Of a DNA stretch of 64,000 bases, positions 8,229 to 16,568 are shown one piece after another. Numbering within the stretch: the first letter of the stretch is position 1; each line of letters opens with the position of its first letter. The notes under the pieces are model-generated. The model was not told the DNA's origin, ran no database searches, and saw only the letters and a list, made by a program, of their open reading frames with translations. The position numbers and the translations under genes are program-made. This DNA comes from an uncultured Clostridia bacterium (GTDB lineage: Bacteria > Bacillota > Clostridia > Christensenellales > Borkfalkiaceae): assembly GCA_947570625.1 (NCBI GenBank), contig CANOUP010000002.1, positions 1 through 64,000 on the forward strand. Direction: 5' to 3'.

Positions 8229-10287
8229 ACCGTATTTCGCCGTCATTGATATAAAACTCAAAATCGCCCTTGTCGAAAACGCAGTTGCCGATATTTCTTT
8301 CGTTGAACGAAACCGTATACGCGCTTGCGCAGTTATTGTCCGCAACGTCGCATACAAGCAAATCGCATATGCCGAAAGGCACGTAATCGCCTGCGCAAAT
8401 TCCGACCTTTATTTGCCCGCAGTGCGCGGTAATCGAATAGCCGTCGGCAAACGAAAAGTCGATTCCGCACAATGAAAAATTTTTTTCATAATTTACGGTT
8501 ATATCGCCGTAAGGCTGAACAGGTATGTATTCGTAATAAACGTAAATATTATTGCAATCAATTGCTTTATCCTTGTAACCGAACGCGCAGTTTTCACCGC
8601 CGAGCACAATCACCGCTTCCGCCCCGCAAGCATAGCTGTTGCTGAGAAACTTGTTCGTCTGTGTCGCAGACAGGTTTTCGGTAATAATCAGAACATTGCC
8701 TTGGCGTGATTTTATTAAAACCTGCCCGCCCCCGTAATATGCAGATACGGTTACGGTATAGTCGTAAAAAGGTATAAATATCCTAACAAGCGTGTAAGAA
8801 ACCAAAATCACGGCGTGTAATGCTATCAGGATTGCCCGTGTAAGCGGTCGTATATTTATTTTATCCGTGGCAAAGGCAAGACCTATGTAGTAAACAGGCA
8901 AAAACAGTCCCGCGCCGAAGCCCTTTATCAGAGCGTTTTCGAATCCCGCGTCGATTAAAAAAGATACGGTAAGCTGTAACGGGAGCGACGCGTAAGAAAG
9001 CATAAAGGAGGCAAAGGGAAATATAACAGACACTGCGGTGATTATAAACAATATAACGAATTCCGCAGATAAAAGCGGAACTATCAGAATATTCAACAGT
9101 AATCCCGCACCGCTTAAATAACCGAAATGCGTAAGCATTACGGGCAACGTTCCCGCTTGCGCGGAAAGTGATACGCTTACTGTATTTAACAGCTTACGAG
9201 GAATATGTTTCAGTCTTTTAGTCAGTCTGCCCGAAAGAAGTAATATACCGCCGACCGCCAAAACCGAAAGCTGGAAGCCGACAGAAAAAATACTCACGGA
9301 GTTGATTAAAAGAATAATAATGACGGAAAGCGCAAGCGCGTTTAGTCCGTCGTATTTTTTATGGCTTTTCTTTGCGATTATAAAAACCGTGCACATTACG
9401 GCGGCGCGGACGGATGAGGTCGTAAACCCGCAGATTAGTGCATACAGAAACACTGGCATTATGCAGAGAAGAACATACGGCAAAGCTTTGAGTTTTAGCA
9501 GTTTGCAAAGAGAATAAAACAGACCGTAGACAATGCCTATATGCAGACCCGAAACCGCGAATATATGCGCGACTCCGCCCAAGCGGAAACTTTCCATTGC
9601 GCCGTCCTCGATAAATTGAGTATTGCCCGTAAGCATACCGTACGCTATCGAAGCCGTTTCCTTGTCAAGGTTGTCGAAAAGCCTGTCCTTGATAATATTC
9701 CTTATTTTCCCGAACAGAGAGAAACCTTCTTTTGCTTTTATGCCCGAGTATACCGAACAGCTGTACTTGATGCCGTCCGCCAAATAGTAATTTGGTTTGC
9801 CGTAATTAAATACTCTGTTTTTATTTATCTTTGCAGTAAAATTTATTTCATATCCCGTTTCGCAGTAATCGCCGTACAGTTCGCCGAGGTATGCTATCAT
9901 TTTACCTTTTACGGGCATACCGCCGACGCTGATGTTTTCAAGTATCAGGTATTCGCCGCGCTCGTTTTCCCCTTTATCGCATACGGTTGCGCATATGTTG
10001 CAGGGAGTATTTTCGTAAAGCTCGCTTTTCGAAAAGCTGTCAAGCTTTAAAAAACAGACGACGGCTCCGCAGACAAACATTACGGAGCTGAGCGCGACGG
10101 TCAAAAGAGCTGTACGGTTTTTAGAAAGATAAAGCGCAAAAAGAAAAATTACCGCGGTAATCGGTAAAGCCGCGATAATAAGGAAAATGTCTATTGAGTT
10201 GGAAAATAGCAGATATCCCGTTGCGACGCCAAGCGACAGCATGCATGCAAGCAGTACAGGTAATCTGACGTTTACTAACTTTTTCAC
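8227..10287 (-). CDS. comEC: ComEC/Rec2 family DNA-uptake channel with degenerate C-terminal domain
   Basis: A 686-residue polytopic membrane protein. It has the N-terminal DUF4131 region (residues about 30-180) and the competence domain with the hallmark GVAHIFAVSGLHIG (about residue 230) and many transmembrane helices to about residue 500. ComEC passes single-stranded DNA into the cell during transformation. The last 180 residues sit where the metallo-beta-lactamase domain normally lies but lack HxHxDH and GGHHGS motifs. The start is a GTG at 10287 with no Shine-Dalgarno sequence and a -10 box 10 nt upstream, so the leader is at most a few nucleotides. ComF is encoded elsewhere in the window. 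Confidence 0.9.
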   Translation of the reverse strand: MKKLVNVRLPVLLACMLSLGVATGYLLFSNSIDIFLIIAALPITAVIFLFALYLSKNRTALLTVALSSVMFVCGAVVCFLKLDSFSKSELYENTPCNICATVCDKGENERGEYLILENISVGGMPVKGKMIAYLGELYGDYCETGYEINFTAKINKNRVFNYGKPNYYLADGIKYSCSVYSGIKAKEGFSLFGKIRNIIKDRLFDNLDKETASIAYGMLTGNTQFIEDGAMESFRLGGVAHIFAVSGLHIGIVYGLFYSLCKLLKLKALPYVLLCIMPVFLYALICGFTTSSVRAAVMCTVFIIAKKSHKKYDGLNALALSVIIILLINSVSIFSVGFQLSVLAVGGILLLSGRLTKRLKHIPRKLLNTVSVSLSAQAGTLPVMLTHFGYLSGAGLLLNILIVPLLSAEFVILFIITAVSVIFPFASFMLSYASLPLQLTVSFLIDAGFENALIKGFGAGLFLPVYYIGLAFATDKINIRPLTRAILIALHAVILVSYTLVRIFIPFYDYTVTVSAYYGGGQVLIKSRQGNVLIITENLSATQTNKFLSNSYACGAEAVIVLGGENCAFGYKDKAIDCNNIYVYYEYIPVQPYGDITVNYEKNFSLCGIDFSFADGYSITAHCGQIKVGICAGDYVPFGICDLLVCDVADNNCASAYTVSFNERNIGNCVFDKGDFEFYINDGEIR

Positions 10288-10297
10288 AGTTTAAAAT

Positions 10298-10326
10298 ATT
10301 ATATCAGATAAATTGAAATCAGTCAA
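10298..10326 (-). promoter_or_regulatory. Promoter of comEC
   Basis: On the minus strand TTGACT (10321-10326), 17-bp spacer, TATAAT (10298-10303). The -35 box overlaps the last codons of the MATE gene. The GTG start lies 10 nt beyond the -10 box. Confidence 0.75.
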
Positions 10327-11746
10327 CAGAAGAAGACGACTCTGACGTTTTATTCTTAACAAGTTCTTCGCGCTTTTTAAATACTTTGGGGAACGTGATG
10401 AAAATAACGGCGGAAGTTATAATCCCGGCTATAAAATCGGCAATGCCTTCGGATAGATATACGCCTTTGAAACCGATAAAGTGAGTTAATGTGAAGCAAA
10501 GGGGGATTAATATAACCACTTTTCTCAGTACTGCAAGTATAAGCGCCGACTTTGACTGACCCATCGCAACGTTGATATTTTGAAGAGTCATCTGGACGAA
10601 GAACATTATAGAGCCCATAAGGAAGAAGGGAGTATAGTCCTTTACTATTTGTGTCACGCTTTCGCTTGCGGAAAATATGTAAGCGTAAATTTGCGGAACG
10701 GCGAGGGAAACGGACCATACGGTCACGGCGAAAATAAAAGCTATTACCGTGACGTATTTAATGCCTTTTTTAAGCCTTAATGCGTCGCCCTTACCGTAAT
10801 TATAGCTTACGAACGGTTGCATACCGTAACCGAGTCCGTTTAACGGCAGAGATATAAGTTGAAGCGCGCTGAGCATAATCGTAAGAGCCGCTGTATAATC
10901 TTTATTCCCTCCCGTGGAGAGATTGAGATTAATATTGAAAACTATCTGTATGGCGCATTCCGTCAAGGTCATTATAAACGGAGTGAACCCGAGCGACAGT
11001 ATCCCGGCTATTCTTTTAATGTCAGGCTTCATACACTTTAATTTGAATTTGAAAATACTCTTTTTCGAAAAGAAAAAAGCTATTATCCAAATGAAAGACA
11101 GACTCTGCGAAAGCACCGTTGCAAGGCTTGCACCGTTTACCCCCATATCAAAAACAAATATAAAGAGGGGGTCAAGCGCTATGTTGACGACGGCGCCGAT
11201 AAGTACGGAAAACATTGCCGTAAGCGAATAGCCCTGCGCGGTAATAAAGGGGGTAAGTCCCTGCGCAAGCATTACAAAAACCGTGCCTGCGGAGTATATG
11301 CGAAGATATGAGGACGCGAAACCGACGGCAGACTGCGGACAGCCGAATGCGGTAACTATCTGTTTCGACAGGGTGAAAACGGTGACGCTTAAAATAAGTC
11401 CGATTGCTATAAGAAGAACAAATGAGGAGTTGAAAATTTTTACGGCTTCATCTTTGTCGCTTTCGCCTAACTTTATGCTCGCACGGGGCGAACCGCCCAA
11501 GCCGATAAGGTTGGCAAAAGCCTGAATAATCAGGGTGATGGGCAGAACTATACCCAACGCCGCAAGCGCGTCCATACCGGAGCTTTCTATTTTTGCAACA
11601 AACATTCTGTCGACTATATTGTACAGGAAAGTTATAAGCTGTGCAATTACGGCGGGAATCGTCAATTTGAATACGAGGGGCAGTATTTTGCCTTCGCCGA
11701 GCCTGTCGGTTGCATTTTGCATTATGGGATTATCGGTCGAATTCAT
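10319..11746 (-). CDS. MATE family efflux transporter
   Basis: A 475-residue, 12-helix membrane protein of the multi-antimicrobial extrusion family, with the two internally related MatE halves (residues about 20-180 and 245-405). Blocks such as PAVIAQLITFLYNIVDRMFV and GLGGSPRASIKLGE are characteristic of the clostridial NorM/DinF-like branch. It is expected to export cationic compounds using a sodium or proton gradient. It is followed by comEC and preceded by two small genes on the same strand, with 6-nt gaps, so the three may form one unit. Confidence 0.93.
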   Translation of the reverse strand: MNSTDNPIMQNATDRLGEGKILPLVFKLTIPAVIAQLITFLYNIVDRMFVAKIESSGMDALAALGIVLPITLIIQAFANLIGLGGSPRASIKLGESDKDEAVKIFNSSFVLLIAIGLILSVTVFTLSKQIVTAFGCPQSAVGFASSYLRIYSAGTVFVMLAQGLTPFITAQGYSLTAMFSVLIGAVVNIALDPLFIFVFDMGVNGASLATVLSQSLSFIWIIAFFFSKKSIFKFKLKCMKPDIKRIAGILSLGFTPFIMTLTECAIQIVFNINLNLSTGGNKDYTAALTIMLSALQLISLPLNGLGYGMQPFVSYNYGKGDALRLKKGIKYVTVIAFIFAVTVWSVSLAVPQIYAYIFSASESVTQIVKDYTPFFLMGSIMFFVQMTLQNINVAMGQSKSALILAVLRKVVILIPLCFTLTHFIGFKGVYLSEGIADFIAGIITSAVIFITFPKVFKKREELVKNKTSESSSSVD

Positions 11747-11752
11747 AAGTAT

Positions 11753-12187
11753 TTATAAAGAGTTTTTCCAGCTTATCAGAATATGGTTTACGGCAAAAAC
11801 AACAGCGCATACAATTAGCGGAATGTTTGCAAAAACCATACCGCCGAATAAAAAAATGCAGGACGGTATAACAGAAAGCGACAGTGCCCTGAGTTTGCCT
11901 TTACGGTTTCCGCAAATTGCCCAGAATATCAGGTAAGCAAGACATAACGCACCGTTAACTGATAGATAAACCGTAAGCGCATGGTCAAACCAAAAACCGA
12001 AATAAGTGTAAGGGATATTGAAAATCATAAATATAAAACAGCCGTATCTGCCTATTTGTTCGGCAATAACGGCAGGTTTATTATTGTAATTGCCGCTGTC
12101 GGCGTTTTTATTCTTTACGGCGTAAATTATATTCGGTATCATAATTACCGCCATAATTGCAAGTCCGTAGTAATTAAACCAGCCCAT
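11753..12187 (-). CDS. Small four-helix membrane protein, unknown function
   Basis: A 144-residue hydrophobic protein with four or five predicted transmembrane helices (around residues 5-22, 45-65, 70-92, 105-140). I do not recognise a domain. It lies 6 nt after the PPOX-family gene and 6 nt before the MATE gene on the same strand, so it is probably cotranscribed with them. No catalytic motif is visible. Confidence 0.8.
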   Translation of the reverse strand: MGWFNYYGLAIMAVIMIPNIIYAVKNKNADSGNYNNKPAVIAEQIGRYGCFIFMIFNIPYTYFGFWFDHALTVYLSVNGALCLAYLIFWAICGNRKGKLRALSLSVIPSCIFLFGGMVFANIPLIVCAVVFAVNHILISWKNSL

Positions 12188-12193
12188 TAATTT

Positions 12194-12601
12194 TTAAAAC
12201 TCTATGGTTTGTATTTTTAAATCGCAATAATATTCTGCCGTTCGGCACTTGAATTTCAGTACGCAGTAATCGGGGTCGGTTACGCCTTTTTTATAAATAA
12301 AACCGTCGCCTAACCGCCATAATTTGTTTTTAGTCTCTTGGTCTGTGCAGACCTGCATTTCGCCCTTAATCGAAACACCCTGATATTTAATTTTCCCGCG
12401 TTTATAGAAGTAGACGCACGTTTTATTGTTTGCTAAATATTGTTTAACTTTATTTGAAGAAGTGTTCGTGGAAAAATAGATATTTCCGTCTATAATGCGG
12501 GGGATAAGCGCCCTTATTACGGGGCAACCTTGCTCGTCTATGGAAGCAATAAACGCCGTTTTTTGTTTGGAAATAAATTTTATTATCTGTGTTTTATCCA
12601 T
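12194..12601 (-). CDS. Pyridoxamine 5'-phosphate oxidase family flavin-binding protein
   Basis: A 135-residue split-beta-barrel protein. The opening block AFIASIDEQGCPVIRALIP and the following IDGNIYFSTNTSSNKVKQYL match the PPOX-like general stress/FMN-binding family. Members bind FMN or related cofactors, but this short type often lacks a proven reaction. The ATG at 12601 follows a GAGAGGG ribosome-binding site and a TATAAT sequence. It heads a minus-strand group with the small membrane protein and the MATE exporter. Confidence 0.85.
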   Translation of the reverse strand: MDKTQIIKFISKQKTAFIASIDEQGCPVIRALIPRIIDGNIYFSTNTSSNKVKQYLANNKTCVYFYKRGKIKYQGVSIKGEMQVCTDQETKNKLWRLGDGFIYKKGVTDPDYCVLKFKCRTAEYYCDLKIQTIEF

Positions 12602-12957
12602 TGTAAACCCTCTCTCCGATAAATTATAACATTCATTGACGGCGAAGTCAAACGTGTTGATTTCATTAATAAGCCGTTTTTAACGGATTTATAATTATCA
12701 AGATTTTGATATTCGCCAGGTCCGCTTGTGTGATGGAGGGAACTCCTTCAACGCGAGAGGGATTTTGCTCATTCGCGCAAAGCGTCGGCAACTAAGATGC
12801 CTCGCATGAACCGCGAGATTTCTTCATTTCCTCTATCAAAATGAGGGGCATACTTGTAGTACGCCCCTCATTTTGGCGGCACGTCAGCACCCAAATTTGA
12901 ACTTTTTATATGGAAAGCGCAATTCGGTATATGCGTACAATTGTAGCCATCATAAAA
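12602..12957. other. Gene-free stretch with a strong hairpin
   Basis: No credible gene. The first 60 bases hold the promoter and leader of the PPOX gene. From about 12710 to 12840 the base composition changes and short open stretches exist on both strands without start signals. A perfect 12-bp inverted repeat, AAAATGAGGGGC (12838-12849) and GCCCCTCATTTT (12863-12874), forms a strong hairpin. The stretch lies between core genes and the recombinase scar and may be the outer part of a decayed element. Confidence 0.6.
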
Positions 12958-14312
12958 TTACTTGGGTATAAATCCGTTTAATGTATCGCTTTCATGACTA
13001 TATTCAACATAATTATAGTCAAAGTCAAATTTCAAGTCTTTATTTTCAAAGATTATAACTTGATTTTGCGAGTCTTTACTTAAAATGTCTGCAATCATTT
13101 TCTTTTCCATATATAAATCAATCCATTGACTATTTTCATCCTTTTTACGTTCCTTTAACGATACCAACGGAGAATCAATTATAACAAATCCAGGATGTAG
13201 ACGATTATATTGTGAACAATATCTCATCAAACTGACAGCCATTTGCTCTCCAAAAGAATATTTAACAAATATCTTGAGAGATTCTCTGTACTGCTAAACC
13301 CGATTGAAGCGTCGATAGTAAAAGATATGTTCGTGCGATACAAGAACGGAGAAAAAGCGAAAAGCATAGTCAACCGCTTGAATGAAATGGGCATTCACAA
13401 CAAGAGCGGCGCAAGGTTTACCGTCAATTCGTTTGCCAAGATAATTCGCAACAGCAAGTATATGGGTGTGGTTATATCTAACGGACAAACCTATACAAAT
13501 ATAGTCCCTGCGCTTGTGGACGAACAGACTTTTAAGGCTTGTAATGATATAATGGACAACCAAAGGCATAAGCAAAAAGTCGTGCAAGAACACAGCCCGT
13601 ACATATTGAGTGGAAAACTTTTTTGCGGCAACTGCGGTACGCTTATGACCGCCGAGGACGGGACGAGCCATACGGGAAAAGTCTACCACTACTACAAGTG
13701 TTTTAATAGAAAACTCCATAAAGGACAATGTAACAAATCCAATATTACCAAAGAGAAGTTGGAAGATATGGTTTTTGGCAGGACAGTTGAATATATATTG
13801 CAACCGAGTATTATAGACAAACTTGCCGTTGCCGTTACGGAAAAGTTTAACGAAGGATTGCAAAAGTCCGACACGCTTGCTTTACTCGAAAAGGAACAAA
13901 AGCAAGTACAGAAAGCTATTGACGGTTTTCTTTCGGCGATTGCCGCAGGTATCGTTACGAAGTCCACGAAAGAGAAATTGCTTGAATTGGAACGGCAAAG
14001 CGCGGAATTGGAAAGCAAGATTGCGGTAGAAAAAGCACGTCAAATACAGCCGCTCAACTATGAGAAGGTAAAAGCGTTCTTAACTTACTTTGCGCGGAAG
14101 CAATACCAAAACAACGAAGAAAAGAACGAGTTTTTCAACTCGTTCATATACCGCGTGGTGTTATTTGATGATTGCCTTTATATATTCTACAATACTTCGC
14201 CGAATACGCCGACGAAATTCAAACTCGATAAAGATGACTTAAACGAACTCCGCGAATACCGCGAAAATAGAAAAAGCACTCAATTTGTTCCTCTTGGGTT
14301 CAAATTGGGTGC
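12887..14312. repeat. Imperfect inverted repeat flanking the recombinase scar
   Basis: GCACCCAAATTTGAAC at 12887-12902 is the reverse complement, but for one base, of GTTCAAATTGGGTGC at 14298-14312. The two copies bracket the truncated ATPase and recombinase genes, 1.4 kb apart. They may be the ends of a decayed element or of a recombination product. Confidence 0.55.
12958..13257 (-). pseudogene. C-terminal fragment of an SMC/Rad50-like AAA ATPase
   Basis: The open frame contains FGEQMAVSLMRYC followed by HPGFVIIDSPLVS and later QVIIFENKD. This order matches the end of coiled-coil SMC/Rad50-like ATPases: signature helix, Walker B (VIIDSP) and the H-loop region. Such proteins are common in anti-phage and DNA-repair loci. 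Walker A and the coiled coil are missing; upstream of about 13257 the similarity stops and an in-frame stop occurs at 13294-13296. The break coincides with the broken 5' end of the recombinase on the opposite strand. A longer parent gene has been lost. Confidence 0.6.
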
Positions 14313-14406
14313 TTTTGGCGGAAGGAGAGGGATTCGAACCCCCGGAAGCTTTCACTTCAACGGTTTTCAAGACCGCCGCATTCGACCGCTCTGCCATCCT
14401 TCCTAA
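13243..14406 (+). pseudogene. Large serine recombinase lacking its catalytic domain
   Basis: The frame covers the Recombinase domain (from LNPIEASIVKDMF), the recombinase zinc ribbon (CGNCGTL ... CFNRKLHKGQCN), and the coiled-coil/C-terminal region. The N-terminal resolvase domain with the nucleophilic serine is absent: the first 17 codons (13243-13293) do not resemble the family. The protein could not catalyse strand exchange. At the 3' end the frame runs antisense through tRNA-Ser to a TAA at 14404, so the native C-terminus is probably also changed. This is a remnant of an element that used the tRNA-Ser 3' end, or was captured there. Confidence 0.8.
14316..14403 (-). tRNA. tRNA-Ser (anticodon UGA)
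   Basis: On the minus strand the sequence folds as a class II tRNA: acceptor stem GGAAGGA (14397-14403) with TCCTTCC, anticodon loop CTTGAAA with anticodon TGA, a long variable arm (GAAGTGAAAGCTTC), T-loop GGTTCGAATCC, discriminator G and an encoded CCA (14316-14318). The recombinase remnant overlaps it antisense at its 3' side. Confidence 0.96.
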
Positions 14407-14419
14407 TATCAACTCTCAT

Positions 14420-14448
14420 ATTTTAACAAAAGAAAAAATTATTGTCAA
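14420..14448 (-). promoter_or_regulatory. Promoter of tRNA-Ser
   Basis: On the minus strand TTGACA (14443-14448), 17-bp spacer, TAAAAT (14420-14425). It begins directly after the comF stop codon. Confidence 0.8.
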
Positions 14449-15168
14449 TTAATTTTTTCTTGGTTTCGGTTTATATTCAACGGAAGCAACTGAGGCAAAG
14501 TAAATGTGGGAAGCGCCTGCTTTATACAGCCTTTTGCATATTGCATTTGCCGTCGCGCCGGTAGTAAGAACGTCGTCGACAAGCAAAAGACTTTTACCTT
14601 TTATTTCGTCTTTCTTTTCTGCCTTAAAGCAGTGTTTTAAATTTTCGGCACGCTGTGTTTGCGAAAGCTTTTTCTGTTCCGAAGTATCCTTTGTTTTTAT
14701 AACCGCATCTTTTATAACGGGTATTCCAGTCTTTTCGGAAATGCTCTCTGCAAGAAGTTCCGCCTGGTTATATTCGCGCTTTGCACGTGCTTTTTTCGTC
14801 ATGGGAACGTAAACGATACTATCTATCGGAGGAAGGGAGGGTAGTTTTTCCGCAATAAGCATAGCAAAATAATCTTTAAGATAAGCTCCGCCGTTTTTAA
14901 ATTTGGCAATAAGCGCTGTACCGCAACCTTCGTAAACGAAAGCCGAAACCGCCTTTTCGAAAAGCGGAGCTTCGGCTTTGCATTCCGTACATATTTCTGG
15001 TATTGCGTTCTTTCTTCCGCAGACGGGGCAGACGTTGCCGTTATTCAGAACAACGCCTTTTTCACAGCGCGGACAAAGATGGCTACCGAATGTTTCCGTG
15101 CCGCAGATTTCGCAGGTAAAATCCTCGGGGAATAATGCTTCTCCGAGGAATTTTAAAAGTTTTTTCAT
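14449..15168 (-). CDS. comF: ComF family phosphoribosyltransferase-like protein
   Basis: A 239-residue ComF-type protein. The N-terminus carries two paired zinc-binding clusters ([17 protein letters not shown] and CPVCG ... CTEC), and the C-terminus a PRTase fold with the PRPP-binding loop [13 protein letters not shown] (near residue 195). In transformable bacteria ComF works on the cytoplasmic side of DNA uptake, with PriA-like helicases. Its ATG overlaps the metK stop (ATGA), so it is translationally coupled to metK and lies under the same SAM riboswitch. ComEC is also encoded in this window. Confidence 0.9.
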   Translation of the reverse strand: MKKLLKFLGEALFPEDFTCEICGTETFGSHLCPRCEKGVVLNNGNVCPVCGRKNAIPEICTECKAEAPLFEKAVSAFVYEGCGTALIAKFKNGGAYLKDYFAMLIAEKLPSLPPIDSIVYVPMTKKARAKREYNQAELLAESISEKTGIPVIKDAVIKTKDTSEQKKLSQTQRAENLKHCFKAEKKDEIKGKSLLLVDDVLTTGATANAICKRLYKAGASHIYFASVASVEYKPKPRKN

Positions 15169-16322
15169 AGATATTTTTTAAGGCTTTCGGCTTTATCGGT
15201 CTTTTCCCAGGGCAGACCTGATTTCCCGAAATGTCCGTAAGCCGACGTGTTCGCATAAATAGGGGCGCGCAGTTTAAGATTGTTTATAATGGAGTATGGT
15301 CTTAAATCAAATTCTTTGATTACTATATCTGCAATTTTTCCGTCGGGAAGTTTGCCTGTACCGTAAGTGTCTATAAATACGGATACAGGTCTTGAAACGC
15401 CTATGGCGTATGCGAGCTGAATTTGCACTTCGTCCGCAAGTCCCGCTTCGACCAGGTTTTTACAGATATATCTCGCCATATATGCCGCCGAACGGTCGAC
15501 CTTGGTGGGGTCCTTACCCGAGAACGCGCCTCCGCCGTGTGCACAGCGTCCGCCGTACGTATCTACGATTATCTTTCTGCCGGTAAGCCCGCTGTCGCCC
15601 TCGGGTCCGCCTATTTCAAACCTGCCTGTGGGGTTAATGAAATATTTCGTATCGCCGTCTATAAGCGATTCGGGAATTATGCTTATGACATGTTTTAATA
15701 TGTCCTTTTTAAGCTGTTCCTGCGTAACGTACTCGTCGTGCTGTGCCGATACGACAACGGTATCCACGCGTTTTGGCGTTCTTCCGTCGTATTCTACGGT
15801 AACCTGCGTTTTGCCGTCGGGACGGAGGTAGGGAAGCAAACCCGAACGTCTTACGTCGGTTAGCCTTTTTGCCAGTTTGTGCGATAGCGAAATGGTAAGG
15901 GGCATAAGCTCCTCGGTTTCACGGCAGGCATATCCGAACATCATACCCTGGTCGCCTGCGCCTATAATATCTTCTTTCTCGCCCCCGGCCTTGTTTTCGA
16001 GCGAGCTGTCCACGCCCATGGCAATGTCGGGGCTTTGTCCGTGCACCGCAATAATAATATTGCATTTATCATATGAGAAAGTGCCGAAATCATAGCCGAT
16101 TTCTTTAATTGTATTCCTTGCGATTGTTTCGTAATCAGCAGTGTAAGAGGAGGTAACCTCGCCCATAATAAGCAGTCTGTCGTAACCCGCACAGCATTCG
16201 ATTGCACAGCGCGCGTCGGGGTCATGTTTGAAAATTTCGTCGACAATCGCGTCTGAAATTCTGTCGCAGAGTTTGTCGGGGTGTCCTTCGGTAACGCTTT
16301 CGCTCGTGAATAATTTTTTCAT
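15165..16322 (-). CDS. metK: S-adenosylmethionine synthetase
   Basis: A 385-residue methionine adenosyltransferase that makes SAM from methionine and ATP. Diagnostic segments are [17 protein letters not shown] at the N-terminus, [12 protein letters not shown] (signature 1) and [19 protein letters not shown] (signature 2, with the P-loop-like phosphate contacts). Length is normal. It is preceded by a SAM riboswitch with an intrinsic terminator, so excess SAM should stop transcription. comF follows with a 4-nt overlap. Confidence 0.98.
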   Translation of the reverse strand: MKKLFTSESVTEGHPDKLCDRISDAIVDEIFKHDPDARCAIECCAGYDRLLIMGEVTSSYTADYETIARNTIKEIGYDFGTFSYDKCNIIIAVHGQSPDIAMGVDSSLENKAGGEKEDIIGAGDQGMMFGYACRETEELMPLTISLSHKLAKRLTDVRRSGLLPYLRPDGKTQVTVEYDGRTPKRVDTVVVSAQHDEYVTQEQLKKDILKHVISIIPESLIDGDTKYFINPTGRFEIGGPEGDSGLTGRKIIVDTYGGRCAHGGGAFSGKDPTKVDRSAAYMARYICKNLVEAGLADEVQIQLAYAIGVSRPVSVFIDTYGTGKLPDGKIADIVIKEFDLRPYSIINNLKLRAPIYANTSAYGHFGKSGLPWEKTDKAESLKKYL

Positions 16323-16351
16323 TAATAAGTCCTCTTTATATTTTTTATCTT

Positions 16352-16489
16352 TGGAAAATTAAAACCCCTGCGCTGTCCGGGCAGGGGTTGATTTTGATAT
16401 AATCCCATAGTCCTCGGCGTTAGCACCTTGCCGTTAAAGCAGGTTGCTGTGTGGTCTAAGAGCCGTTCTCTCGCACACTCTTTATAGGT
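16352..16489 (-). promoter_or_regulatory. SAM riboswitch (SAM-I type) with attenuator controlling metK
   Basis: On the minus strand the leader between about 16489 and 16402 shows the SAM-I core: P1 closing pairs CCTATA/TATGGG, a GTGTG/CACAC P2 with GAGAGAACGGCTC inside, the conserved AGCAACC and the AGGTGCTAA element followed by a closing CC. Downstream, AACCCCTGC and GCAGGGGTT (16363-16389) form a terminator hairpin followed by TTTTAATTTT. Ligand binding should favour the terminator. The GAGAGAACGGCTCTTAGACC segment departs slightly from the commonest SAM-I consensus. Confidence 0.88.
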
Positions 16490-16497
16490 TTGAAATT

Positions 16498-16526
16498 ATT
16501 ATAGCACACAATGAAACTGCTGTCAA
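16498..16526 (-). promoter_or_regulatory. Promoter of the metK-comF operon
   Basis: On the minus strand TTGACA (16521-16526), 17-bp spacer, TATAAT (16498-16503), just ahead of the riboswitch. Confidence 0.88.
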
Positions 16527-16533
16527 TCAAAAG

Positions 16534-16562
16534 TTGCTTTTTCGCCGATTATAATTTATAAT
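16534..16562 (+). promoter_or_regulatory. Promoter of the radical SAM gene, giving a leaderless mRNA
   Basis: TTGCTT (16534-16539), 17-bp spacer, TATAAT (16557-16562). The ATG at 16569 is six bases after the -10 box, where transcription would normally begin. A second TATAAT lies at 16550-16555. Confidence 0.65.
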
Positions 16563-16568
16563 TAATCT

